From Trema orientale (taxonomy: Eukaryota > Streptophyta > Magnoliopsida > Rosales > Cannabaceae), in contig JXTC01000021.1 in the NCBI GenBank assembly GCA_002914845.1, forward strand, positions 111,395-175,394: a DNA stretch of 64,000 nucleotides, in the 5' to 3' direction. Positions 50,201-62,407 of the stretch are shown piece after piece; position 1 is the first letter of the stretch; each line of letters opens with the position of its first letter. The notes under the pieces were generated by a model, which was not told the DNA's origin, did no database searches, and saw nothing but the letters and a program-made list of their open reading frames with translations. Both the position numbers and the translations under genes were made by a program.

Positions 50201-50440
50201 TTTAAAAGTTGAGACGTAAAATGGAGAGGGGGAATGGCCTGTACAAAGTAACACTTTTGTTTTTTTTGAGTAATTATAACAAATAAAAAATGACCTCCTT
50301 TTTTTACACTATTTTAATTAATGTCTGTGTTTTTTGTAATACCTAAATGGCCATTTACATTAGTTTTTACACTCATTATCGGATATACGTATATATCAAC
50401 TTTTATTGTGAATATATGTTAGTATATCGGTCTTATACTA
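47241..50440. other. Intergenic, no gene recognised
   Basis: Two patches open on the plus strand (48,936-49,199 and 49,488-49,730) give translations that match no family I know, and the second runs into an (ATTTTT)n repeat. One ambiguous base at 47,668. Confidence 0.5.
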
Positions 50441-50969
50441 AACAGTTAATTACATTTTAGTACCTTGCGTTTTGACTATTTATTCAGTTTATACCATGTG
50501 TTTTGATTATTATCAAAATTGACTTTCAAATTTAAAATTTATAATATATTTATACCTTCTCTGAGTCAAACACCAATTTTAACCATTAAATTCACCAAAA
50601 TATCTTTTTAAACTTTAATTATTTATGTTTGATACTTAAGTTTAATTTAAAACCAATTATAATTAATATGTAGAAGAACAAATATAAAAAAGAATAATTT
50701 AAAAAATGCAAAAGCCTATAAATATTGAATATTATTTATAACTATATTTATCAATTTTAGATAAATTTTGAATTAGAACCTTTTTAAAACTATACATATT
50801 TCAACTTTAAAGGTTATTTTGGTAAATATAATGGTTAAAATTGGTGTTGGATGGAGAGAGTATAAATTTATTACAAATTCTAAATTTAAAGATCAATGTT
50901 GATAATAATTAAAACGCAAGATATAAATTGACCAAACAGTCAAAAACAAAGTATAAAAGTATAATTATC
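50441..50969. mobile_element. Foldback MITE with 10-bp target-site duplication
   Basis: Flanked by perfect direct repeats TCTTATACTA at 50,431-50,440 and 50,970-50,979. The left ~130 bp and right ~130 bp are inverted copies, sharing for example TTTTGATTATTATCAA and its complement. A 9-10 bp duplication with long inverted arms suits a Mutator-like non-autonomous element. Relatives are at 24,361 and 38,999. Confidence 0.82.
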
Positions 50970-50979
50970 TCTTATACTA

Positions 50980-51752
50980 ATGTATACTAGTAGTTATGAT
51001 ATCTAATATAATGAATTTGATATAGATATCCTAAAATTGATATATTGGTCATCAGAATAAATAATTTGAAAAATAAACATTTACTTTTCAAGGGTCCCAA
51101 AATTAGGCCGCTTCGCTAACAGACCCTTTCTGTAATTTCCTAATTAGTATTAAATATATACATACATTGTCTATTTTTTAATTTTTCTCAAAGTCTACGT
51201 ACCCACCTCAAAAGAGCATGTAACCATCTATATTTATATATAAGCTAATTTATGTATAGGCTATGGCAGTGATATGCCTTGGTTGAAAGTTGAAACTAGA
51301 AACAAGGGGGCGGGAAAGGAATAAAAATAATTATACAAAAAGACATAAATTAAGTGCCCATTCTAGTGCTTGCCAAATCAATATCCCACAATGGACAGAT
51401 ATTTCTTAGATCAGGTCAATTAATTTTTTTTTTGTCAAGGATCTATTGATAAGTTAGATCGAGTGGCCGAAACCTAACTCTCTATATATACTAATAATTA
51501 ACATACGCTAAATATTGTACGTTAAAAGCAAAGTATAATAAAATGACACATCTGACTAATTTCAGTCTTTATTAGGGTAGCATGGATCATATATACATGT
51601 CATAAAATCCACCTAAGTAATTAACTAAAATCCAACGACGTTTGACGGTACCACAACTCTTAAACACAATGAACTAATAAATAAATATTGAAGAAGGTGC
51701 TAGTAACTACAGAAGATTCCAACTTAGCTACTAATATATATATATATATATA
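50980..51752. other. Intergenic, nothing recognised
   Basis: AT-rich; no supported ORF or RNA. Confidence 0.4.
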
Positions 51753-51963
51753 TGGCAATATCCAGTAGGTTTTTTTTTTTTTTTAAACTTATTTATAAGT
51801 ATTATTTTGTCCAATAAAAGTTTCATTATGCACGTTTTTTTATGATAAAACATGGAGAGAAAAAATCATTAAATAACGAGTATTTATTTTTATTATTTTT
51901 TTCTAACTACTAAAATTATTGTAGTCGTTAGATCAAATAATCCAACGGCTAAAAAAAATAGTT
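51753..51963. mobile_element. MITE family B, copy 4 (opposite orientation, diverged)
   Basis: Reads as the reverse complement of the 35-kb copies: GGCAATATCCAGTAGGTTTTT, then TTGTCCAATAAAAG, ATGCACGTTTTTTTAT, and finally GTTAGATCAAATAATCCAAC with AACGGCTAAAAAAAAT. It is preceded by (TA)n. Confidence 0.6.
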
Positions 51964-51965
51964 TC

Positions 51966-52315
51966 AACCATTCCATTCCATTGGAATGGAAAATCTATTT
52001 GAATGAGTATTTGTTTCAACAACTCTAGTTTTTCTATTTAAATGATCTTTTAGAATGTGTGTTTGTTTCAACAATTTAATTTTTCCATTCAAATGATCCA
52101 TCAGAAAAATTAACCATTGGAATGGTTTTTTTGTATCTTGAATGAGAATGGAGGGAAAAAGGTATTTTTGAATGGTCCATTCCAATGCTCCCATTCTAAT
52201 TACAATCCATTCCACTATTTTTTCCATTCAAATGTCTTCTATTCCAATTATAACACATTCTATAATTTCCATTCAAATACACACATTCAAATAGACGAAC
52301 TAAACGGGGCTATAA
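51966..52315. repeat. Repeat with CCATTCAAATG / GAATGG words in both orientations
   Basis: About 350 bp with many copies of CCATTCAAAT, CCATTCCA and their complements, ending GAACTAAACGGGGCT. The internal symmetry and the ending resemble hAT-type MITEs. Exact ends are uncertain. Confidence 0.45.
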
Positions 52316-52799
52316 ATATATGAAAAAAAAAAATTAGGAACCATATATATATATCCCAAATTAATACACATGTACTCACACATATCAGCTATTGAAGGGA
52401 ATATCTTACGTGCACATGATCATTAAAGAGTTGCATGCCTTATTCTTTCTACTTTTCCCGGTGTTTTTGTTGTTTTGTTAATTATTATGATATACCAAAT
52501 GGTGGCTTTAAACAATTAATTTAGATGGCCTTCTTCTCAACGTGGATTTATTATTTATAAAACGCAGAGTATATTCACATTGCTTTATTGGAATGTTATA
52601 CAGACACCCTTTTCACATAACTTTTGGAAATTAATATATTACTAATTAAAAAGAAAACCTTAGTGTTATTAATTTTATTTAGAGACATTTTCAATATTCT
52701 TTTCCTTGCTAACAAATAGTGAGCCAAGATTTGTAACCAAATGGCAAACAAAACATCGACAAGTGCTTTGGTAATATTCGTATATTTAAGGGGAATTTA

Positions 52800-53480
52800 G
52801 ATGTTATATTGTAAACTTAAAAAAAAAATGAAAATTTCCGCACTTTAAATTTTTTTTGAAAATTTTCGGATTTATTTAGAAAAATATTATTTTTAAAAGA
52901 CTTTAGAAAAATATCACTTTTTTACAAATTAATAAGGCACTTGGGTTAACGGGAATAGTTACTTGAGATAACGATTATAGTTACCTTAAGTAACTCAATT
53001 GGTTATCTCGAATACTTTTGAAAGTACCAATTTTGAAGGAACAAGTGGTATTTTGCTAACTATTTTTGAAAACTATTGTTTTTCAAAATAAACTTTTATA
53101 AATGATATAGTTCTAAATAAATTCGGGATTTTCCAAAACATTCAGTCCATCTGGGATTTTTCATTGTGAAAACTATGACTTGTACTGTATCTTTAGAAAA
53201 CAATTAGAAATATATGATGAACTCAGTTTTTAAGATCCGGTATCGTATTTTTTAGAAAAATATCACCTTTTAAGAAATGTTTAGAAACATATCATTTTCT
53301 TAAATAGTAACTAATAGCCGGTAATCAATTTTTGACAACTGATAACTAGGAAGTAAAGGTATCTATAGCTAGTAACTGGTAATCGAAAACCAGTTTTTAG
53401 ACACTACTAATTATTTTAAAAATGATGTTTTTCAAAAGTAGTATGGGAATCGGAAAAAAAAAAAAAAAAAACTGACCCAT
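52800..53480. repeat. Dispersed repeat, partner of 25,080-25,470, plus satellite-like scrap
   Basis: 52,800-53,160 matches the 25-kb repeat (TTACCTTAAGTAACTCAATT, GGGATTTTCCAAAACATTCAG). 53,300-53,410 contains CTAGTAACTGGTAATC-type words like the satellite at 5.6-8.0 kb. Confidence 0.45.
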
Positions 53481-55422
53481 CGTATTTTTGTTATTCTTTT
53501 TGCTTTTTGTAGGTGTAGGTTTTTGGTAAGAAGCCCTATATTTATCTACTTGTAGAGAGAGAGATGTATTACGAAGAGCTCAGGTAATTGGTGGGCTGAT
53601 ATTCGTACTCCTAGAGGCCATATATGTAAAAGCCCCAATTGTGGGATGCTGTCATAACCCATCTGGCCCAGTACATGTTGACATACATTTGTTTCGAGGC
53701 CCACTTTCATTTTCGCACAATAGCAGTTTTTAAATGGGAAAAAGTTCATATCCTTTCGTAACTATATTTTCATAAATACTCATTTTTATTTTTATTTCAT
53801 AAATATCTATTTTTAGAGAAATATAGACCATCACTATTTCATACATAAAATGTAGACTACAGTATACATTTAATGCATGAAATGTATATAGTGGTCTATA
53901 TTTCATGAAAATAATTATACTAAAAATTGTCACATATTTTATAATGTATACTATAGGTCAAATTTATAATGAAAAATGTAACATGTGGTAAACATTTACA
54001 TAATAAATATATATTGTTCATATTTTACACATAAAATGTGTATCTCATGAATAAAATTCATATTATGAATGTGTACCACTCATATTTTGCATATGAAATG
54101 TGAGTCATAAAAACAAATATTTTTGAAAGAAAAATTAAAAGCCGGTATTTATGAAAATAAGTTTAAAAAATGGTACAACGTGTTTATTTTTCTTGTAATT
54201 GAGGTATTTCTGCTTGATACATTAGAATGAGCGTCCCTTTTTCAATAATTCACTTTATTAATTATTTTTTTTATTTGCGCCTTCAACTAAATGGCCGAGT
54301 ATATAAATTGTTGTATATCTAGAGCGGATGTCCCTTTCTGATATTTTATTTTAGTAAATGTTCAGTTTTTTCTTTTTAAGCTAAAGAGTTAGGTAGATCA
54401 ATTTTAAACATGATATATATATGATATAGTGACAACTTCAATTCATATACTTATATACCAGTCATTTTGCTACAGTATTTAAAAAATAGATATTTGTTTA
54501 TTATAAAAATATTAAAAAAAAAAACTGAATTCGTTCATTTTACTGAGAGTCCTTTTTGATTTAGCTGATGATTTAAGCATAACGTCTCTATGAGATGCGA
54601 AGATGTTTCTGCCTCTGGTTGAAGGTCGCGGGCAACTTATCAACGTATCAACTTGCAAACATGGCGAGTAGCATGATGTAGTCTTTTTTACCTAGTTAGT
54701 TTCGCCGGTTCGGACCATAATTTGCGAGATGCTAACCTCGAGCCTCGAGGTCACCTCCTTTCCTTAGAGGAGTGTGGTTTTTAGTGAAGACTTCTTTCAT
54801 CTTAGGCAAAGAATTGTTTCTTTCTCTAGCACGCGCCATTATTACATATGTTTCCTCTTCTATCTTACAAATGGTTTTACAACACATAGTTTGGTTGATA
54901 ATATATTTAACAATTACATCAGCCTCAAATGTTGAAATCAATGTTTTGAACCCTCCACCCTTATAAAAATAGCGAAATGAAACAAAAATAATCTTTTTAT
55001 TAATACTATACGATTTAATATACACTAGAATTTCTTTGAGAATAAAAATATAATATGCACCTACTAGAGGACAAAGATACATTCTTTTTCAAATATATTA
55101 GTAGTGTACGAATGATTATAATTTATTAGACGAGGTCAAATGTCGATAGGGCACCTCATTAATAAATAAATAAACAAAATAGGGGGGCAAAGAAAAAAAA
55201 AAGGCTGACAATTTGTTTTCCTTATTAAGGTGGACGAATATTATGCTTCACTATCCAACCCATATGTCGTTTACGGTTCATTCGCGCCGTTTTCTATCGT
55301 TAATCCTGATGATTACACCTGTCAAAATCAATGGACAGAAACCTCGCAGCTTCAGAGAAACAAGTAGACCGCAGGGTTGCTTACCCTAGACCCTCGATAT
55401 CCAACGCCAGCGCGCCCATCTT
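53481..55422. other. Intergenic before PRIN2-like gene
   Basis: The part 53,780-54,180 is made of ATTTCATGWATAAAATG-like words repeated in both orientations. The part 54,590-55,080 is GC-richer and open on the minus strand for 116 codons, without recognisable similarity. No supported gene. Confidence 0.4.
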
Positions 55423-58407
55423 ATGGCTCTGCACACCACCACTCACAGGCCACCATTCTCGACTCCGCCACTCTCTTTCCCGCCAAAACCCAAATCTCGG
55501 CCAATTCCACGCTATGCCTCGCCGGCGGCGTCCTCCGCCTCAAATTCCCAGCAAACGATGCCGTTTATGGTCGGATATTGGCCGCTGCGGGGACCCAGAA
55601 GTCCCGAATTGGCCGAAGCTGTAAGTGTGTTAAAGTATAGGGTTCTGGGAGCTCTGGTTATGGATTTGAATTTGAAATTGAATGAATGTTTTGGTTCGTA
55701 TGGTAATTATGCAGGAGACCGAGAAATTCAGGGCTGGGCTCTTAAAGATGCTATTGAAGGAGAAGGAGAAGGAGAGTTTTGGGGATGACCTCGATAGTGT
55801 CGTGCAAGTCTGCGTAGAGGTATCTCTTTTTTACGGCACAAAATTTAGAAAAAATTAAACCAATAAATTATTTTTGATTGGCGGTCTCTGCTTAAATATT
55901 TAGGATATATTTACTAATTCGTAACATAAAGGGAAGGAAATGAAAATGATAATATATTTATATATCAATTAGAAAGACATGAAAATTCAAGGAAAAAAAA
56001 AAAAAAGAAGAAGAAAGAAACACGTCAAAAGAATCATAATATTTCTTATTTAATGTTAGTCCTTCTATTATTTTTCATGCATTTCTTGTACTATTTATTT
56101 ATTTGATTACAGAGATAAATGTGGCTTTAGAGAGCAGGCAGCATGAAAGAGAGAATTTATCTGTAATAATTAGAAAGGATAAAAAAAAAAACTGTTAACT
56201 ATGTATCTTAAAATTAGCATTTGGCTACTTTAACACTGAATATTATTTGTAAAATATATTTTCTATTTTTCCTGATTTTTTTTTTAAATTTTGATGTAAA
56301 ATTAGTATTGGTTGGCAAGAATGTTTTTGTTTTTGTTTTTTTTTCAATGAATCTTAACCAAACGAGGGAAATTTTATTGACTATATTTTTTCTTTTAACT
56401 CTATCAAGAATGTTTTAAGTACGTTTAATTGGTCCTTAAACTATTGATAAAAACTAACTACTATTAGTAAAGCTTGGTTTTGGTCCTTAAATTTTCATTT
56501 TTTTTTTTTTAAATTGGTCTTCTTTAGCATTATCAGTTAATCTTTAGGCAGAAAGGGACGAAATGCGAAACTTTTTCAACGCTTAAAGAGAGTGATAAAA
56601 TTCATTTTTCGATGAAATTACCATTTGCCTTTAAATTTAATAGAAAGTTAAACCAAACTTAAAAGTCGGAGGGAGGACCAAAATAAAAAATCTTAAGATT
56701 CGAGGATTAAAATAAGACTTTATAAATAGTTTAGAGACTAATACAATAATTAATAACTTATTTTAGTATGTATAGCTGAATTGGTTTTTGAGGGACATCA
56801 AAATTTTTAACTTTTTCAAAGATTTTTTCTTTTTCTTTTTAATTTTTTGTGGTGCGTTTTGTCTGTGAGAAAGTTGAGATGAATCTAATTCACGTGCGGT
56901 TGTTTGTGCTGATGATTTAACAGACGCTCTCTTTTCATTGTTATGCTTAAATGACGTCGTACAAGATGGCATTACTTTGTCTTTGTCGATTTTATTAATT
57001 ATTATCATCATTAATATTATTGGAGAGAGAGATCTTAGACTATACTGTAGCATTATTAATTCACCTCGTTCAATTTCTTGAACAATTTAATGATGAGGAC
57101 CAATAAAGTTGACGACTTGTGGTTCTAGTATGAGCTTTTCTCCAAGAAATCCGAGGCATATAACTTATAGCATTAGCATGATTGAATAATCTTGTAATGT
57201 GGATTTTCTTTGGTGAATTTTAGTTTGCCAAATGCCAACTTTTTTTATGCAATAATTTAAATCCTTTCCGCTTATCAAAACGAGGAATACCAGGTTGCAA
57301 TCTCACCCATTAAACATTCTTTTTTTTGTCATTTGCACCAAGGATCTTATCTCAGTTCAGCATAACATTCCTTTTTGTCATTTACACCTTAATCTTATTC
57401 AATTCTATATATTACCTTAAACAAAAAATAAATTTCATTTTCGCTTATCTGTGTTTATTTATTTTTATTTTTTTATAATTAATATAAGAAAGGGATCATC
57501 TAAAGTGGGTAAAATTGGGTTTAAGGAAAAGTTGATACTTGAGGATATAATTCAGTAAACATCTCATCCGGAATATAGAAAGAAGGAAATCTGTTTTCTG
57601 ACGTCCTGTACAACCAATTTTCACGGCTTATCAAAATTTGCTTGTAAGAATAAATGAAGTGATGTGTCGATGGATATATCAATTTTAATTCATTATTTAC
57701 AAGATTTGCATAAGTCAATTTGGTGATTGCTACCTGTGTATATCTTGGTAAGTAAAAAATGGTTGAAGTTTTGGTGAATATATTTTATATATAATATATA
57801 TATATATATTATATCTTCTTGGGAGATGAAAACAAAATTTCATGCTTATCTGCAACATCCTTTTATTTCATTACTTGTATTGAAGGTTTTGATAGATTTT
57901 TCTCCATTATTGGAGTCCTGTAGAATCAGCAAAATCATGTTATCTTCCTTTTCACTTGTGTGAGGTTTTGGATTTTGCTTGACTTGGGAACAGTTCAATA
58001 ATTGACCTGGGAAAAAGATAATTTACCATTTACTATATATCCACCACTGTTTTCCAGACAGCTTCCATCAATTTGTTCTAGCTTTTTGTGCATGTTTGGC
58101 CTGATGCTGGCCATGTTTTGACATTCTACCTGTATCTAGATTCCAAATTTCAATTTTGAACATTTTTTTCCCCTTGCAATATTAGTAGATTTGACTAGCC
58201 TGTGGTTATTATTTACCAGATATTTAATAAATTCTTACACAAGGAGTGTGGAGGACCTGGAACATTATTGGTGGAGCCTATGATGATTGCTCTTAAGGAG
58301 AGGAACTTAGCTGGAGCACCTTTAGCTGTGCTCGGGCATCACTGTTATGGGCTCAAAACTATGTTGATCAAGATTGGGAAGTTTGGAACTCAAAACCACC
58401 CAAGTAA
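55423..58407 (+). pseudogene. PRIN2: PRIN2-like plastid transcription factor gene with disrupted frame
   Basis: Three exons are recognisable: 55,423-55,620 (transit-like, ending ELAEA), 55,715-55,819 (35 codons, ETEKFRAGLL...FGDDLDSVVQVCVE) and 58,220-58,407. Sites are GT-AG and phase 0. Exons 2 and 3 carry the signature of PLASTID REDOX INSENSITIVE 2, including FLHKECGGPGTLLVEP. Within exon 3, after GAPLA (about 58,334), the family tail ARASLLWAQNYVDQDWEVW continues in another frame. A 2-bp insertion therefore breaks the protein; the uncorrected frame ends at 58,411 with an unrelated tail. Exon 1 also shows conserved-looking pieces in different frames, and VEPMMIALKE seems shorter than usual. 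PRIN2 supports transcription by the plastid-encoded polymerase. Either a pseudogene or sequence error; the other genes here read cleanly, which favours the former. Confidence 0.65.
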
Positions 58408-58411
58408 TTGA

Positions 58412-58769
58412 TTTGCTTCTCTTGATTCATGTAATATTCCAAATCAAGTCACAATTTGTCAACAAAAAAAAAAAAAAAAAGAAATATTTTGCTTCTCATT
58501 AATTGATAGCAATTTTGTAGCTATACACATATATATTAATTACTTTGAACATGGTTTGAATTTTGAGGCCAAAGTTGGGGTTGTGGTGGTGGACTTGAAA
58601 CATTTCTATTCATTTCCACATGATTGATTGATGATGAATATGTTTTTCTTCTTCCATGTTTTGAAAACTCCTGTGCTATGAAGAGCCTGTGGAAATGACA
58701 AGAGCCAGAGTGGATTACACTAGAAAGAAACCAGTCTGCATTAAGCCATCGGAATCTCTGAAGCTGCTT
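58412..58769. other. Convergent 3' region between PRIN2-like and DUF4228 genes
   Basis: Probably 3' UTRs of two convergent genes. A poly-A run occurs at 58,465-58,481. Nothing else is seen. Confidence 0.4.
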
Positions 58770-59701
58770 TCAGCTCCCGGCTTCGGAGATGCTATGCAAC
58801 GAGGGACGCCACGATTTCGACCTCACTGTGCTCGCATTCGTCGATGACATCCTTTGTCGATGTCCCTCAGGTTTTGTAGCCTGAAATTATACATTAAAAA
58901 GAACCATTTGAGTATTTTTCACATGATTGTATTAGTTTCAAAGAAAAATATGAAAGCAAGGATCGCTAGTTCATGCTCTGTCTAGACAAAAGCAAATAGT
59001 CTTTCAAGCCTAGAAAATCCCATCTAGGACGATTGTGATGTAAAACTTGGATAAGGAGGAAAAAGAGTGGACAAGAATAAAGATGATAATATCTCTACTT
59101 TACTGAGACATTATTATACCTGAGATGTCATCTTTTCAGACTTCCCTTGTGGATCACAACTCGAGCTCTGATTATTCTTTGGAGCAGAGTCCGACTTTTC
59201 AATTGATTCAAGCTGTTGTTTCTTCGCTTTTGCATACTTCTTTGCCCGTAGCACTTTCATGACCTCTGAAAACCAGAAATGACAGAACAAAACAAGTCAT
59301 TTTAAGAATGTTTTTTCGAGAGAAACGAAAAATCCCACTTGGCCAAATCCAATATTCTTCGACTGTAGATATAAACAAAGACTAATTAAACTGAACTCAT
59401 AATATATATAACATGTTCTCATACCTTGAGTAGTGACCAGTCGATAAGCATGGCCAAGAGCAAGAGTCTCGTTAGGCCGAAGAAGCTTAACGCGGGTGAA
59501 ACGCACCGTTTTCTGGTCCTGTTGTTGATTCTCTTTGTTATCTTGATCCGAAGCTGGCAATGGTATAATCAATGAAACGTAGTGACCAGGATTCAACCTC
59601 ATCACCTCGCTTGCGCTTATGGACCAGTACAACCTCTCTATTTTCCCACATGGGTGTTGTATCACTAGTGCTGCTGCATCTATGGCTTGGCAATTTCCCA
59701 T
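58770..59701 (-). CDS. DUF4228 (PADRE) domain protein
   Basis: Three exons on the minus strand: 59,701-59,425; 59,265-59,120; 58,880-58,770. They join in frame at GT-AG sites to give 177 residues. The start MGNCQA is typical of the family; Gly2 and Cys3 suit N-myristoylation and palmitoylation, so membrane attachment is likely. The body shows ALVIQHPCGKIERLYWSISA, EVMRLNPGHYVSLIIP, TRVKLLRPNETLALGHAYRL and EVMKVLRAKKYAKAKK, the conserved blocks of DUF4228/PADRE proteins. The C-terminus has the characteristic SWRPSLHSISEAGS. Family members respond to pathogen and stress signals; their biochemical role is unknown. Upstream lie GA-rich leader repeats and a G-box. Confidence 0.93.
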
Positions 59702-62362
59702 CTCTCTCACTCACTCTCTCTCGCTCTCTTCTCTCTTTCTCTCTCTAGAAGAAGATGAAGTTGAGGTAGATAAGGAAGAAGAAGAACAAGAAGAAGAAGA
59801 AGAAAAAGAAGGAGAAGGGGTCACTTTCTGTACAGCTCCACACAAACCCACAAATATAAGTTTGTGTAAAAATGGCTAAACCATTAAGTCTCACTCAGGC
59901 AGGCCGTCCCTCCCTCATACCCCAACTAACTTATGCTAACGTGGGTCAATCTTATTTTAAACCCAAATTGACATTAAAACGGCATGTGATTATTTATATA
60001 TGAAAAATATACATATAATCGTACGTATATAATATATGAATCTTCACACAAACAATGCCTTGTTACTTGATAGTAATATTATATATATTGGCGAGCTTAG
60101 CAAGATACTGAGGCTTATTATATCAACCAAAGGGCACCGGCACTGGATCTTAGCAGCAGGTGTCGATGCCACGTGGAGAGATGTAAGAAGGTGGCATTTT
60201 GGACTGACATGCTCGGCGTTGTCGACGGAGTCAAGGTTTGGACTTGTTGAGGAGGCTTAGGCCGGGTGAGGAAGCAAAATGAATGAAGCTTCTTCTTATA
60301 CTACTAATCACGGTTTTAATCACTAATCAGATACTAATAATAGAAAAGCTTTAAACTAATTTTCTAAAGCAAAACGGCCAAGCGTGCGGGCGTGCGAGTT
60401 GAGATTAAAGATTTTTTTTGCTTGGACCAAAAGGACACTCACACCACACAATACTCACACTCCTCTCTCTCAAACTTCCCTTTCCCCTTATCCGAGTTTC
60501 TCACGCTCCTTTGTCTCTTTGCTAACTCTTCAAATATGGGTTTTTTTCTCTCCTTTGGTAAGAAATGGCGACTATGGTTTTTATACACAAATTTATCAAA
60601 ACCCCACTTTAAGATTCCTTATTTGATATTAGATATAGCTTTTATTTTATTTTATTTTATTTTTTGAAAAAAGAAGTCTTATAGAGTTTAGTGGCTAAGC
60701 ATATAATGAACCCACTATCTATCTCCCTCTTTGTGGAATATTAAACGTTGTGCACAACTTTTTGTATAAGCTCCAAAGTTCGATGCTTTTTAAGTAAGAT
60801 CAAAGTGACATCTCTTGTACCAAATAATTATAAGATTTGTTATCTTTTTTCTACTTGAAGCTTTTTGCTCACTTCTTGTGGAATACAAGCAACATGGGTT
60901 AGTAAGCTTAAGTTGGTTGGAGTTTTAGGCCATTTTTTTTAGGCTGCTTCCTTGTGGAGTTTGTGGATAGTGATGTGGAACAAATCTTTATTAGAATCCA
61001 ACTTAGAAATATTTATCAAGTGTTAGGCATTTGTTGTGTGAGTTAAAAAATAAGAATAAAAATAGAAACAGTGGCTGCTGGGAAACAGATCGTTGTGTTT
61101 TGAGGGGGCACAAAACCTGGTTACAGGATTCACCAACTCTTGTCAGGGTGTATGGTTTTTGAACCCTGGAAAATGGATCACGTTAGACAAGGAGAACATA
61201 ATAGTTGACAAAATGAACTACATGAAGAGTGAAAATATTCATATATTATTATCTGTTTCTGTACTTTATAATACCTTGTTTGTTGGGTTATGAGCAAAAA
61301 ACACGAGTGAGTTAAGAAAGAGGGTTGTAATTTCCTCTGCCAGATCTTTGACTCTTGTAAATCTGGTTTGTTTGTTCTTTTCTTTTTTAAACTCAGTCTA
61401 TTTGAATCCCAATGTTTTGAAGGGCATTTTTTTTCACTCTTCCATGATTCACATGCGTAAACATCTCTGATTAATGTCAGTGTATGTAAGCCATGTGAGA
61501 TGTTTGGGATCTTTGGCTCACACATTTAATGAAGAATGGACTATTTTCTTGTTCAAACATGACTTGTGTAGGGGACTACATCTCATTCATATTTTATACA
61601 TAAAAATGGCTTTAAATCTCCTTAGGCCAATTGGTGTGACAGTCAATAATATATTTAATTATGGGGTGTTCATTTTTATAATGTTTGGGACAGCTTTAAA
61701 TATTGGACATTCAAAACTCTATAATGATCTTCAAATTTTTTCAGGCTTGTGGGGTCATCAAGATTAGGTCTTATGTGTCTGTACCTTACCTTTTAAACAT
61801 TCCTGGTTTCTAATTAAACCCCTTCCTACCAATCTATGGACTCAATTAATGAGTCTTTGTTAGTGGGGTAATTGTTCTTTTCTTGTTGTGAAGGACATGA
61901 GGTTTTTAAAAGTGTATCTTTCCTTCACATTCTTCCCCCCATAATACAAAACACGAACTATCCATTTTTAAAATAGTATTTTATTAGAAGAATGTCTGAA
62001 GAAGAAGACTGACGAAACCAGTAGGAGTGTCAAAGATCCAAACGACAACAAAGGAAAAAAAATTTTAAAGAAGAGGAAGTAAACTGATGTATGTCAACTT
62101 TGCAGTTAGGAATGTTCATGCATGTACCGACCGTACAATGTATCCAAATTCAATTATCATATGATCAACCATGATTTAGTACTTAGTAGTACTATTGTCA
62201 TAGAGGATTAGGATTGTGTAATGAGAGATTAAGGAACATTGTGAAATTGTGTGGAATCTTCATTTTGTTGCTTAGAAGATCATCTTTAACAAGTTATAAT
62301 ATAGAGAATTAGATGGAAATCTAATATACAAAGAAAAATGAACAAGCCAATATACAAAATGA

Positions 62363-62407
<45 letters not shown>

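Noticed and set aside
54732-55082. 116-residue minus-strand ORF
   Set aside because: No recognisable domain; the translation is Lys/Ile-rich in an AT-rich region. Left as unassigned intergenic sequence.
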